A DNA stretch of 36,741 bases, from contig CAYGFI010000028.1 of the NCBI GenBank assembly GCA_964349045.1, positions 1 through 36,741 of the forward strand, written 5' to 3'. How positions within the stretch are numbered: position 1 is the stretch's first letter; each line of letters begins with the position of its first letter. A model generated the notes under the pieces. The model had not been told where the DNA came from and did no database searches. It saw only the letters and a list, made by a program, of their open reading frames with translations. The DNA is from JACJXF01 sp964349045. Lineage in GTDB: Bacteria; Bacteroidota; Bacteroidia; Bacteroidales; GCA-2748055. Shown here in pieces: positions 7,718-15,000 of the stretch. The position numbers and the translations under genes are program-made.

Positions 7718-7742
7718 AGTGACCTTTTGAAATTCTTTCGTC
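7718..7742 (+). promoter_or_regulatory. candidate ECF sigma-dependent promoter for the lipoprotein gene
   Basis: AGTGACC followed, after 14 bases, by CGTC resembles ECF promoters, which have an AAC/ACC-containing -35 and a CGTC -10. It lies in the gap divergent from an ECF sigma gene and about 48 bp before the lipoprotein ATG. The spacing is at the short end, so the call is tentative. Confidence 0.4.
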
Positions 7743-7775
7743 TTAATAGCGCAAATTTAAACTTAAAGATTAACC

Positions 7776-7781
7776 AGGAGG
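7776..7781 (+). promoter_or_regulatory. consensus Shine-Dalgarno AGGAGG
   Basis: A full AGGAGG sits eight bases before the ATG at 7790. It sets that ATG as the start, which removes 21 spurious upstream codons, and predicts strong translation, unusual for this phylum. Confidence 0.85.
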
Positions 7782-7789
7782 TTATAACA

Positions 7790-8392
7790 ATGAAAAACAA
7801 AATCTTATTTTCTGTTCTTACTTTAGGACTTTTAGTAGTTCTCGCTACAGGTTGTCAAAAAGCGCCACAGGCGCAAATGGATCTCGCAAAATCAGCTGTT
7901 GATTCAGCTAAAACTGCAGAGGCCGGCACTTACATTCCTGTAGAATTTAACGCGATTCAGGATTCTTTGAACATGGTAATGACCAACATCGAAACCATGA
8001 ATTCACAGTCATTCTGGAAACGTAATTACAAACCATCTATTGCACAACTCGATGCTATCGTTGTTGCTGCAAACGAAGCAGTGACCAATGCTGTTGCAAA
8101 GAAAGCTGAAGTTAAAGCTAAAGTTGAAACTTCACTTACTGAAGCTGCTGCACTTTTAGCTGAAGACAAAGCTCTCCTTCTGAAAGCTCCCAAGGGCAAA
8201 GAAGGTAAAGCAGCCCTGGAAGCTATTCAACAGGATCTGACTGTAATCGAAGCTTCAATTGCTGAGGCTACAGCTCTTTACAATGATGGCAAATACATGG
8301 CAGCTAATGACAAAATTACCGCCGCTATTGAAAAAGCTAATTCCATTAAACAGGAATTAACTGATGCTATTGCTAAATACAGGAGAAGATAA
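7790..8392 (+). CDS. alpha-helical lipoprotein, DUF4398-like, C-terminus resembling Lpp
   Basis: The 200-residue protein starts with a lipoprotein signal peptide; the lipobox ends ATGC near residue 22. The mature part is almost entirely helical and rich in Ala, Lys and Glu. One segment (AKSAVDSAKTAEAGTYIPVEF) resembles the DUF4398 helical unit, and later parts look like coiled coil. It ends in AIAKYRRR, close to the TKYRK end of E. coli Braun lipoprotein, though the last residue here is Arg, not the Lys used for peptidoglycan attachment. The consensus ribosome site, the following terminator and the neighbouring L,D-transpeptidases suggest an abundant envelope structural protein. That role is inference; no enzymatic motif is present. 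Confidence 0.85.
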   Translation: MKNKILFSVLTLGLLVVLATGCQKAPQAQMDLAKSAVDSAKTAEAGTYIPVEFNAIQDSLNMVMTNIETMNSQSFWKRNYKPSIAQLDAIVVAANEAVTNAVAKKAEVKAKVETSLTEAAALLAEDKALLLKAPKGKEGKAALEAIQQDLTVIEASIAEATALYNDGKYMAANDKITAAIEKANSIKQELTDAIAKYRRR

Positions 8393-8438
8393 TTTTCCGG
8401 TTAGATATTAATGCATCGGCAAAAAAATTGAACCTGAA

Positions 8439-8467
8439 AAGACCTCCGTAAACCGGGGGTCTTTTTT
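8439..8467 (+). terminator. intrinsic terminator after the lipoprotein gene
   Basis: A 10-bp stem (AAGACCTCCG with CGGGGGTCTT, one G-T wobble) with a 5-base loop is followed by a T run. It lies between the lipoprotein gene and the first L,D-transpeptidase gene, and would make the lipoprotein transcript more abundant than the downstream genes. Confidence 0.85.
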
Positions 8468-8483
8468 ATAAGACCAGATTGTA

Positions 8484-9590
8484 ATGCGAAAAATCTTTTT
8501 TATTATACTTGTTTCAATTATTGCAATAGGCGCCGGATTATATTTAACCGGAACGATTTTTCCGCCAAAAGGGCCGGCACAGTCTGCCGACGCTATGGAA
8601 AAAGCCATAGCGTTCGCCCGCAGACATGGTGCATCAAAATATGCTGCTGCTGAATTTACAGAATGTATCTCTCTTCATTCCAAAGTAATGAAAGAATGGA
8701 GAGTCCAAAATGAATTGTGGATTATCCGTCGTGATTACACACTTACCGGAAATCTGATCAGGAAAACTACCGATAAAGCAGTAGCTGCCGGTAAAAAAGC
8801 AATTGAGAAATCGGGATCTATGAAGGATTTCATTAAGGATACCCAGGCTCATCTTCTTGAAAGAGATAATTTTTTTACTGAAAAATTTCGTGTATTACCC
8901 CTTGAAAAGGAAATTCTGATAAATCACTCAGAGGCGCACCTTCTTTTAAAGGAGGCAATTGAAGCATCAAACCGCGGAGATATTAACTCGGCCTACGAGA
9001 AATTAATAATTGCTTTTGAGGATTTTTCTGAACTCGAAAGCAGTGTTAGAACTAAACTTCAGGTATACTTTAAATCTTATACTACCTGGGAAAGATGGTA
9101 CAACCAGACTGTCGAAAGATCAAGGGATGCTCAATCCTATGCCATAATTGTAGATAAAATGGCACATCAATGTATGCTCCTGAAGGACGGTAAAATAATT
9201 GACCGCTTTGAAGCCGAATTATCAGTTAACTGGATTGGACATAAAAGACAGGAAGGCGACAATGCAATCCCCGAAGGAATTTATCAGATAATCAAAAAAA
9301 AGGTAAATCATAAAGAAACTAAATATTATAAGGCATTGTTACTGAATTACCCCAATGAAGTTGATGTTGCCCGCTTCGAAAAAGATATTCAACAGGGCGC
9401 CCTATCGGCTTCTGCAAGTATTGGAGATTTAATAGAAATACATGGCGACGGTGGCAAAGGAAAGGACTGGACCGAAGGATGCGTAGCGCTTGCAAACAAA
9501 GACATAGATAAATTGTACGCCCTGGTACATACCGGCACTACCGTAACAATCGTGGGATCGCTTATCCCTTTAAAAGAATTGTTTAATTAA
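8484..9590 (+). CDS. L,D-transpeptidase (YkuD) with N-terminal helical DUF4398-like region
   Basis: The 368-residue protein has an N-terminal membrane anchor or signal (residues 4-24). A helical region of about 180 residues follows, opening with a DUF4398-like segment (AIAFARRHGASKYAAAEF). The C-terminal YkuD catalytic domain spans about residues 218-357. Its active-site signature is IEIHGDGGKGKDWTEGCVAL, with His320 and the nucleophilic Cys333; the usual S/T-HGC is TEGC here. L,D-transpeptidases form 3-3 peptidoglycan cross-links or attach lipoproteins to peptidoglycan in the periplasm. The gene starts 17 bp past a terminator and 4 bp before a second L,D-transpeptidase. The shared helical segment with the upstream lipoprotein is notable. 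Confidence 0.88.
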   Translation: MRKIFFIILVSIIAIGAGLYLTGTIFPPKGPAQSADAMEKAIAFARRHGASKYAAAEFTECISLHSKVMKEWRVQNELWIIRRDYTLTGNLIRKTTDKAVAAGKKAIEKSGSMKDFIKDTQAHLLERDNFFTEKFRVLPLEKEILINHSEAHLLLKEAIEASNRGDINSAYEKLIIAFEDFSELESSVRTKLQVYFKSYTTWERWYNQTVERSRDAQSYAIIVDKMAHQCMLLKDGKIIDRFEAELSVNWIGHKRQEGDNAIPEGIYQIIKKKVNHKETKYYKALLLNYPNEVDVARFEKDIQQGALSASASIGDLIEIHGDGGKGKDWTEGCVALANKDIDKLYALVHTGTTVTIVGSLIPLKELFN

Positions 9591-9594
9591 TAAG

Positions 9595-10371
9595 ATGGAA
9601 ATAATTTCTGAATTTAAATTGGGGATGACGAGTCTTCTCAGTTTTCTAAAAAAGACAGAAAATCCGGAAACCATTGAGAAGACAGATGAAAGTGCTTCTT
9701 TTTTGATTCAACTGCTGATATATGTTTCTGTACCTGTATTTTTCTGGTTGCTTTGGATTATTATGTTTTCTACCCTGCCTTACATGCAGGAGGTAGTTAT
9801 GAAAATTAAACCAGAGCCGGAACTCCGGGAATTTGTCACTGCAAACAATCAGGGATCTTCAGAATTGTTTTTATTAAACGAAAAACGCGTAAAAAAACTG
9901 GAATCCAGCTATGCCAGATTATCAAATCGTCAGCCCTATCTTATCGTAAACACCAGTGATAATACTTTTACTCTGATCAGCAATGGTAAGCTGGTAAGAG
10001 AAGGAATGTGTTCTACCGGCAGTTTTGTATTGCTTGATGCCGGAGGAGAGAAGAAATGGATGTTCGAAACCCCCAAAGGAATGATGCGCATACAGGGAAA
10101 AACCGAATCACCGGTATGGAGGAAACCCGATTGGGCATTTATCGAGGAAGGTCTTCCAGTTCCCAAACATGCCAATAGTTTTGAAAGATATGAACGCGGC
10201 GTACTGGGCGATTATGCCCTGAGTATTGGAAACGGATACCTTATTCATGGAACACTGTATCAGCGTCTGCTTGGAATGCCGGTAACTCATGGATGTGTTC
10301 GCCTTGGAGATGCCGACCTGGAGCAGGTGTTCAGAACCCTTAGGGTGGGATCAAAAGTTTATATATTTTAG
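9595..10371 (+). CDS. L,D-transpeptidase (YkuD), membrane anchored
   Basis: The 258-residue protein has a short cytoplasmic N-terminus, one membrane helix (about residues 37-59) and a periplasmic YkuD domain (about 113-258). The active-site signature is complete and canonical: His218 in LIHGT, then MPVTHGCVRLGDAD with His232 and Cys234. It is predicted to cross-link peptidoglycan stems or anchor proteins to them. It lies 4 bp after the first L,D-transpeptidase and the two differ strongly in sequence, so they are not a recent tandem duplication. A different division of labour between the two is likely but not known. Confidence 0.92.
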   Translation: MEIISEFKLGMTSLLSFLKKTENPETIEKTDESASFLIQLLIYVSVPVFFWLLWIIMFSTLPYMQEVVMKIKPEPELREFVTANNQGSSELFLLNEKRVKKLESSYARLSNRQPYLIVNTSDNTFTLISNGKLVREGMCSTGSFVLLDAGGEKKWMFETPKGMMRIQGKTESPVWRKPDWAFIEEGLPVPKHANSFERYERGVLGDYALSIGNGYLIHGTLYQRLLGMPVTHGCVRLGDADLEQVFRTLRVGSKVYIF

Positions 10372-10408
10372 CAGTGTCGAATGAATCACATATTTATTCC
10401 TGATTTAA

Positions 10409-11230
10409 ATGTCTGAAACAAGACAAACCCTGGTCTGGATTAAGCGCATCACCCTGTCGGTTGGAATCGTTTTTTTTTCCTATTTCACAGTAATGACTGT
10501 TATCATTCCTGTTTTACGTTTTAAAATATCCCCACCCGAAGTAAACTCAGATGACAAGAAAGCCTGGCGTCCTGACAACATCTGGCAACTTACAGTCGAA
10601 GATTCACTGATGAAAAGAGCCGTTGATCTCAAATCCCGTGAAGCATTTTTACTTTCCAGATTGGAAATGACTGAAAGCGACAGTATCTCTTTTGCAATAA
10701 GCCTTAAAGACAGCTCTGTTTCACTTGTTGTTCAAGGTGTTACAATTTATAGCGCCAAAATCCGGTTTTATAAAGTTAGCCATGCTTTTAAAAAGGTGAA
10801 TCCTTTTGTATTGACTTACTGGCTTTCCAGACCCTTTATAGTCGACACTCACTTCTCATCCATTCCCAAAACACCGGTTTTATATAAAAAAGCTCCAAAA
10901 GATACTATAGAAGCTATGAGCCAGCTGGAACTGGATCCTCTGAAAAATGAACCCGACCCGGTACACTTTACACTGGTACTTGACCGTAAACTCGTTTTGA
11001 ATTTTGAACAGTCGGAAAAGCCTGAAAGGGGATACCTCCGGCAATTAAAAGTTTACAAAAAAGAAAAACGGGCAATGAAGCGCAAAAATATACGGAAGAA
11101 TCTCGTACGATTTACTCCGGTTGAATTTGTGCCCGAAATAAAAATCAGCCTCGATAGAAAGGCTGCACGGGTTATATACAGGGCAATTCCTGAAAACGCC
11201 TTAGTTGCTTTACAGCTTCAAATGAATTAA
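10409..11230 (+). CDS. hypothetical one-pass membrane protein in L,D-transpeptidase operon
   Basis: I do not recognise this family. The 273-residue protein has a single N-terminal membrane helix (about residues 12-36) after a short basic cytoplasmic tail, and the remainder should be periplasmic. That part starts with a charged helical stretch (DSLMKRAVDLKSREAFLLSRLEM), then predicted beta strands, and has a very basic patch near residues 212-228 (KKEKRAMKRKNIRKN). The basic surface could contact peptidoglycan or lipid, which is only a guess. It is 37 bp after the second L,D-transpeptidase on the same strand and probably cotranscribed. Confidence 0.8.
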   Translation: MSETRQTLVWIKRITLSVGIVFFSYFTVMTVIIPVLRFKISPPEVNSDDKKAWRPDNIWQLTVEDSLMKRAVDLKSREAFLLSRLEMTESDSISFAISLKDSSVSLVVQGVTIYSAKIRFYKVSHAFKKVNPFVLTYWLSRPFIVDTHFSSIPKTPVLYKKAPKDTIEAMSQLELDPLKNEPDPVHFTLVLDRKLVLNFEQSEKPERGYLRQLKVYKKEKRAMKRKNIRKNLVRFTPVEFVPEIKISLDRKAARVIYRAIPENALVALQLQMN

Positions 11231-11246
11231 CTCCAAACTCATAACC

Positions 11247-11378
11247 ATGAAATCCTCATTTAATTCGGCAATCAAAGATCCTTTAATCAGGGATTTGATA
11301 AAACTTGCAGCAGTTGTGGTTACATTTGTTATAGCGGCAATTGGAATTAAAATGTTATGGAAGCACTTTAAAAAGTAA
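11247..11378 (+). CDS. 43-residue single-helix membrane protein
   Basis: A short gene encodes a 43-residue protein: a polar start (MKSSFNSAIKDPLIRDLIK), one membrane helix (LAAVVVTFVIAAIGIKMLW) and a basic end (KHFKK). It begins 16 bp after the preceding operon gene, its codons look like those of its neighbours, and its stop overlaps the convergent TrmH-like gene by 11 bp. The clean positive-inside layout and operon position argue that it is real. Function is unknown; small one-pass proteins of this kind often tune a larger membrane complex. Confidence 0.65.
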   Translation: MKSSFNSAIKDPLIRDLIKLAAVVVTFVIAAIGIKMLWKHFKK

Positions 11379-12186
11379 AATCCCTTTGTCTTAAAGCCTC
11401 AAAAACCAAAACTGCCGCCGACACTGATACATTCAGGGAATCAGCAATTCCGGCCATTGGAATCTGAATGATCCGGTCCGCCTCTTTCCTCCATATTTCA
11501 GTTAAACCGCCGGCTTCTGATCCCATTACAAAGGCTGATCCACCGCTATAATCCTCATGATGATACATCATGGAATTTTGCAGGGCAGCAGCAAAAATCC
11601 TTATTCCTTTTTTCTTTAAAAAAAGTATGACATCCTTTGACTCACACACTGCAACCTGGTTTGAAAACAGACATCCCAGGCTCGATCTTACAACATTGGG
11701 ATTATAAATATCAGTTTGGGAATCACAAATAATGACGGCATCCAGACCCGCTGCATCAGCAGTGCGAAGAATTGCTCCAAGATTTCCCGGTTTTTCAACC
11801 GATTCAAGTATAAGGATCAGAGGCTTCTCCTTCAGTTGCAGATCTTCAAGCTTTTTATCCCGCATGAAAGCCGTAACAAGCATCCCGTCAACATTTTCCC
11901 TGTACGCAATTTTTGAATATACAGGGGAACTCACTTCATATATCCTGACATCTTTTTCGAAAGTCTTTAATACTTCCTTTAAGTCGGGTGCGAGAATATC
12001 AGGACAAAAATAACAGGAGTCAAACCGGAAACCACTTTCTTTAGCCCTGACAATTTCCCTTGCTCCCTCGATTAGAAATACATTCTGTTGCTTACGCGTT
12101 CGTGTCTTTGTTGCAAGCAGAGTAAGATTTTTAATGTGAGGATTCTGCAGACTGCTGATTTGTTGAAAAGTGGACATGGTCTTCAT
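11368..12186 (-). CDS. TrmH/SpoU-family RNA 2'-O-methyltransferase
   Basis: The 272-residue protein has an N-terminal substrate-binding region starting SLQNPHIKNLTLLATK, with QNVFLIEGAREI, typical of the SpoU substrate-binding domain. A C-terminal trefoil-knot SPOUT domain follows. Knot motifs are present: EKPGNLGAILRTADAAG, FVMGSEAGGL and IPMAGIADSLNVSVSAAVLVFE. It should methylate the ribose 2'-OH of an rRNA or tRNA nucleotide; the target cannot be assigned from motifs. Start is the first ATG; a second lies three codons later. It follows marC by 6 bp on the same strand. Confidence 0.92.
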   Translation of the reverse strand: MKTMSTFQQISSLQNPHIKNLTLLATKTRTRKQQNVFLIEGAREIVRAKESGFRFDSCYFCPDILAPDLKEVLKTFEKDVRIYEVSSPVYSKIAYRENVDGMLVTAFMRDKKLEDLQLKEKPLILILESVEKPGNLGAILRTADAAGLDAVIICDSQTDIYNPNVVRSSLGCLFSNQVAVCESKDVILFLKKKGIRIFAAALQNSMMYHHEDYSGGSAFVMGSEAGGLTEIWRKEADRIIQIPMAGIADSLNVSVSAAVLVFEALRQRDFTF

Positions 12187-12192
12187 GTTGTA

Positions 12193-12840
12193 TTACCGGG
12201 ATGATTGAATAATATCAACAATGATGGGTTTTAAACCCGTGAAGAAAAACTCCACGGCAATAACCATCACGATAAGGCCCATAAGCCGCATCAATACTTT
12301 GTTTCCGGTATCACCGATACGCTTTGATATTCGCGCAGATCCCACTAAAATAAAATAGGTTGCCACCAAGACCAGCATAACAGAAACTACCAGGATAATT
12401 TTTTTCGGAACTGAGTTGGCATCCTCCATTAAAACAATGCCGTTGGTAATAGCTCCCGGCCCGCATATCATCGGAATGCCAAGCGGAGTCACAGAAATAT
12501 CATCAATATATGCATTGATCTCCGATTCCTTGCCGCTGAATTTGATCGCTCCCAGGCGGGCGTGAAGCATATCCTGACCGATCAGGAAAAATATGACACC
12601 TCCAACAATTCTGAAACTATTAACTGAAATTCCGAAGAACTTAAAAAGCAGCTGACCGGTAAATGCAAAAAAGAGTACGGTAAAAAACGCCACGATTACT
12701 GCCTTACGGGCAGTCCTTTTTTTTCGGTCCTGATCCAGTTCAGAGGTCATTGACATGAAAACCGGCATAGTGCCAACAGGATTCATGATGGTAAAAAATG
12801 AGGTAATTGCCAGTAAAGCGAAAGAATATATGGCTTCCAT
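12193..12840 (-). CDS. MarC family integral membrane protein
   Basis: The 215-residue protein has six predicted membrane helices and the pattern of the MarC/UPF0056 family: the N-terminal FFTIMNPVGTMPVF, SFRIVGGVIFFLIGQDML in the middle, and ISVTPLGIPMICGPGAI at the loop before helix 4. The role of MarC is not settled; the old link to multiple antibiotic resistance was withdrawn. The gene is the first of a two-gene minus-strand unit with the TrmH-like gene. The 234 bp between this gene and the divergent symporter hold no clear promoter. Confidence 0.92.
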   Translation of the reverse strand: MEAIYSFALLAITSFFTIMNPVGTMPVFMSMTSELDQDRKKRTARKAVIVAFFTVLFFAFTGQLLFKFFGISVNSFRIVGGVIFFLIGQDMLHARLGAIKFSGKESEINAYIDDISVTPLGIPMICGPGAITNGIVLMEDANSVPKKIILVVSVMLVLVATYFILVGSARISKRIGDTGNKVLMRLMGLIVMVIAVEFFFTGLKPIIVDIIQSSR

Positions 12841-13074
12841 CAGGGACTTTTTTAGGAAAATTTAAAAAGTAAAATTAGTGAATTCTTGCCAATAAAATTT
12901 ATCACGGTTTGGAAGTGTTTTAAAATTTGGTAACTATTCAGGTACAGCCAGGGAATATTCTGTGGTATTTTTGAAGACCCAATCAGGTTACTGAATAGGA
13001 CAAAACCGAACAGTTTCCCATATCCTGAAAAATTAATTACTTATATTTATCCCCTTAAATACAAATCCTCATTG

Positions 13075-14805
13075 ATGCAAAAGATTAACGAATTCATCCT
13101 ATGGCTCGATCAATATATTGGCGGTCACCCCTGGTTTGTTTATTTTCTTTTGGGAACAGGACTTTTCTTTACCATTTATCTAGGATTCCCGCAAATTCGT
13201 TATTTCAGACATGCTCTCAGAGTAGTTCTGGGAAAATTCGATAAGAAGTCGGAGATAGGCGACACCTCCCATTTCCAGGCGTTAGCTACAGCGCTTTCCG
13301 GAACGGTCGGGACGGGTAATATAGCGGGAGTTGCCCTGGCAATTCATCTTGGTGGACCTGCTGCTCTTTTCTGGATGCTGGTAACAGCGCTTCTCGGGAT
13401 GTGTACCAAATTCGTGGAGGTAACTATTTCTCATAAATACAGGGATATTCTGCCTGATGGCTCTATCTCCGGAGGCCCTATGTATTATATGAAAAAACGA
13501 CTGAACATTAAAACCGGAAGCGGAAGAATTATTAAAACAGGCGTTTGGCTGGGCGCTTTTTTTGCGTTTGCAACCATCTTATCTTCTTTTGGAACCGGTA
13601 GTTTACCGCAGATAAACAGCATTTCAGATGCCATGTTTGCAACCTGGAACATCAATAAGATGATTACAGGAGCAGCGCTGGCTATTCTGCTTGCATTGAT
13701 AATCATTGGCGGAATCAAAAGAATCGCTAAAGTGACATCTGCCTTGGTGCCTGCAATGGCTATAATTTATTTTCTTGGATCTTTTTTAGTTATTGCTACC
13801 AACTACCAAAATATTATTCCTTCATTCCTTTCCATTTTCAGTGATGCATTCACGGGAAGCGCTGCTGTCGGAGGCTTTCTGGGAGCTAGTTTTGCTTTTT
13901 CCTTTAACAGGGGAGTTAACCGCGGACTCTTTTCAAACGAAGCGGGTCAGGGTTCGGCTCCAATAGCTCACTCTGCCGCCCGGGCACATGAACCGGTATC
14001 GGAAGGTGTTGTTGCAATTCTCGAACCTTTTATCGACACGATTATCATCTGTATGCTGACCGGGATGGTGCTGCTATCTTCAGGTGTCTGGAACGAAAAA
14101 CTTTCTAACCGCTTTGAAGATGCAGACATGGTTATAGTCCATGGAGATTACAAGGAAACATCGCCTGCTCATACGGAGGCTCTGCGTACTTTTATCAGGA
14201 ATGGAAAGGGAGATGTTCAACTTTTTTCCGGACAAATGGAGGTTGTAATGGGAATGATAAAAAATGAAATTACCCTCATTCATGCGCAATCAATTGGCGA
14301 AGAAATAGTTATTAAATCAGGTGATATTCCCTTTACCGGAAATCTGAATGTGCAGAATGGAAGGCTTCTGCGCGATGCCTCTGCAGCCAATATTATGTTT
14401 TATGGGAAGTCGCTTTTACATAGCGCCGCTCTCACAACTGAAGCTTTTAACCGAAGTATTCTCGGACATTATGGTAAATATATCGTAGCCATCGGACTAC
14501 TGCTTTTTGCATTTTCAACGGCCATCTCATGGTCTTATTACGGTAGCCGTGCAGTTACCTATCTCTGGGGAACTAAATACGAAGTTTACTACAAAATAGC
14601 TTATGTTTTGGGATTTTTCCTCGCATCATTTACTGATACTACCATTATCTGGAATCTTTCCTACATCACCATTGCCGTAATGACTATTCCTAACTTACTG
14701 GGATTATGGATTTTGCATAAAGATATTAAATCCACCATAAGGGATTACTGGGTAGATTTCAGAATGAACTGGCCTGATGCAAAACTTCCGATGGGGGAAA
14801 AATAA
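13075..14805 (+). CDS. sodium:alanine/glycine symporter (AGCS family) with large soluble insert
   Basis: This inner-membrane transporter couples sodium entry to uptake of small amino acids. AGCS hallmarks are present: ALSGTVGTGNIAGVALAIHLGGP (about 73-95), SGGPMYYMKK (132-141), and NRGLFSNEAGQGSAPIAHSAA (282-302). The 576-residue length exceeds the usual 450-500 because a hydrophilic segment of about 110 residues (roughly 340-450) sits between the helix ending SSGVW and the last helices. I start it at the ATG at 13075; a TTG immediately before it could be read but is not needed. It stands alone, with 190 bp to the next gene. Confidence 0.92.
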   Translation: MQKINEFILWLDQYIGGHPWFVYFLLGTGLFFTIYLGFPQIRYFRHALRVVLGKFDKKSEIGDTSHFQALATALSGTVGTGNIAGVALAIHLGGPAALFWMLVTALLGMCTKFVEVTISHKYRDILPDGSISGGPMYYMKKRLNIKTGSGRIIKTGVWLGAFFAFATILSSFGTGSLPQINSISDAMFATWNINKMITGAALAILLALIIIGGIKRIAKVTSALVPAMAIIYFLGSFLVIATNYQNIIPSFLSIFSDAFTGSAAVGGFLGASFAFSFNRGVNRGLFSNEAGQGSAPIAHSAARAHEPVSEGVVAILEPFIDTIIICMLTGMVLLSSGVWNEKLSNRFEDADMVIVHGDYKETSPAHTEALRTFIRNGKGDVQLFSGQMEVVMGMIKNEITLIHAQSIGEEIVIKSGDIPFTGNLNVQNGRLLRDASAANIMFYGKSLLHSAALTTEAFNRSILGHYGKYIVAIGLLLFAFSTAISWSYYGSRAVTYLWGTKYEVYYKIAYVLGFFLASFTDTTIIWNLSYITIAVMTIPNLLGLWILHKDIKSTIRDYWVDFRMNWPDAKLPMGEK

Positions 14806-14976
14806 AATACCCTGGAGGATTCATTTAAAGTATTCCTTAGTTTTTTCTGTCTTAATTTTATTGTAATTTTATTCAGCAATAACCAGATTATCTAAATTAT
14901 TGGATTAAACCTTAGATCAAATCCTTAATTTAGATTGATATTGCGCAGTGATAATATGGATCGGACATATTATTTT

Positions 14977-14984
14977 TATATTTG
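14977..14984 (+). promoter_or_regulatory. TAnnTTTG-type -7 element before the GH31 gene
   Basis: TATATTTG matches the Bacteroidota -7 consensus just upstream of the ATGs at 14998 and 15001. A second match (TAATTTTG) overlaps 14987-14994. No TTG at -33 is seen, so this is weak, but it agrees with a start near 15000 rather than the in-frame TTG at 14935. Confidence 0.3.
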
Positions 14985-15000
14985 TTTAATTTTGAAAATG

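Noticed and set aside
7727..7789. Longer N-terminus of the helical lipoprotein from an upstream ATG
   Set aside because: The ATG at 7790 follows a consensus AGGAGG by eight bases and directly begins a lipoprotein signal; the upstream codons overlap the promoter candidate.
14935..15000. Longer N-terminus of the GH31 protein from a TTG
   Set aside because: It would bury the lipoprotein signal 22 residues inside the protein and overlaps -7-like elements; the ATGs at 14998/15001 fit.
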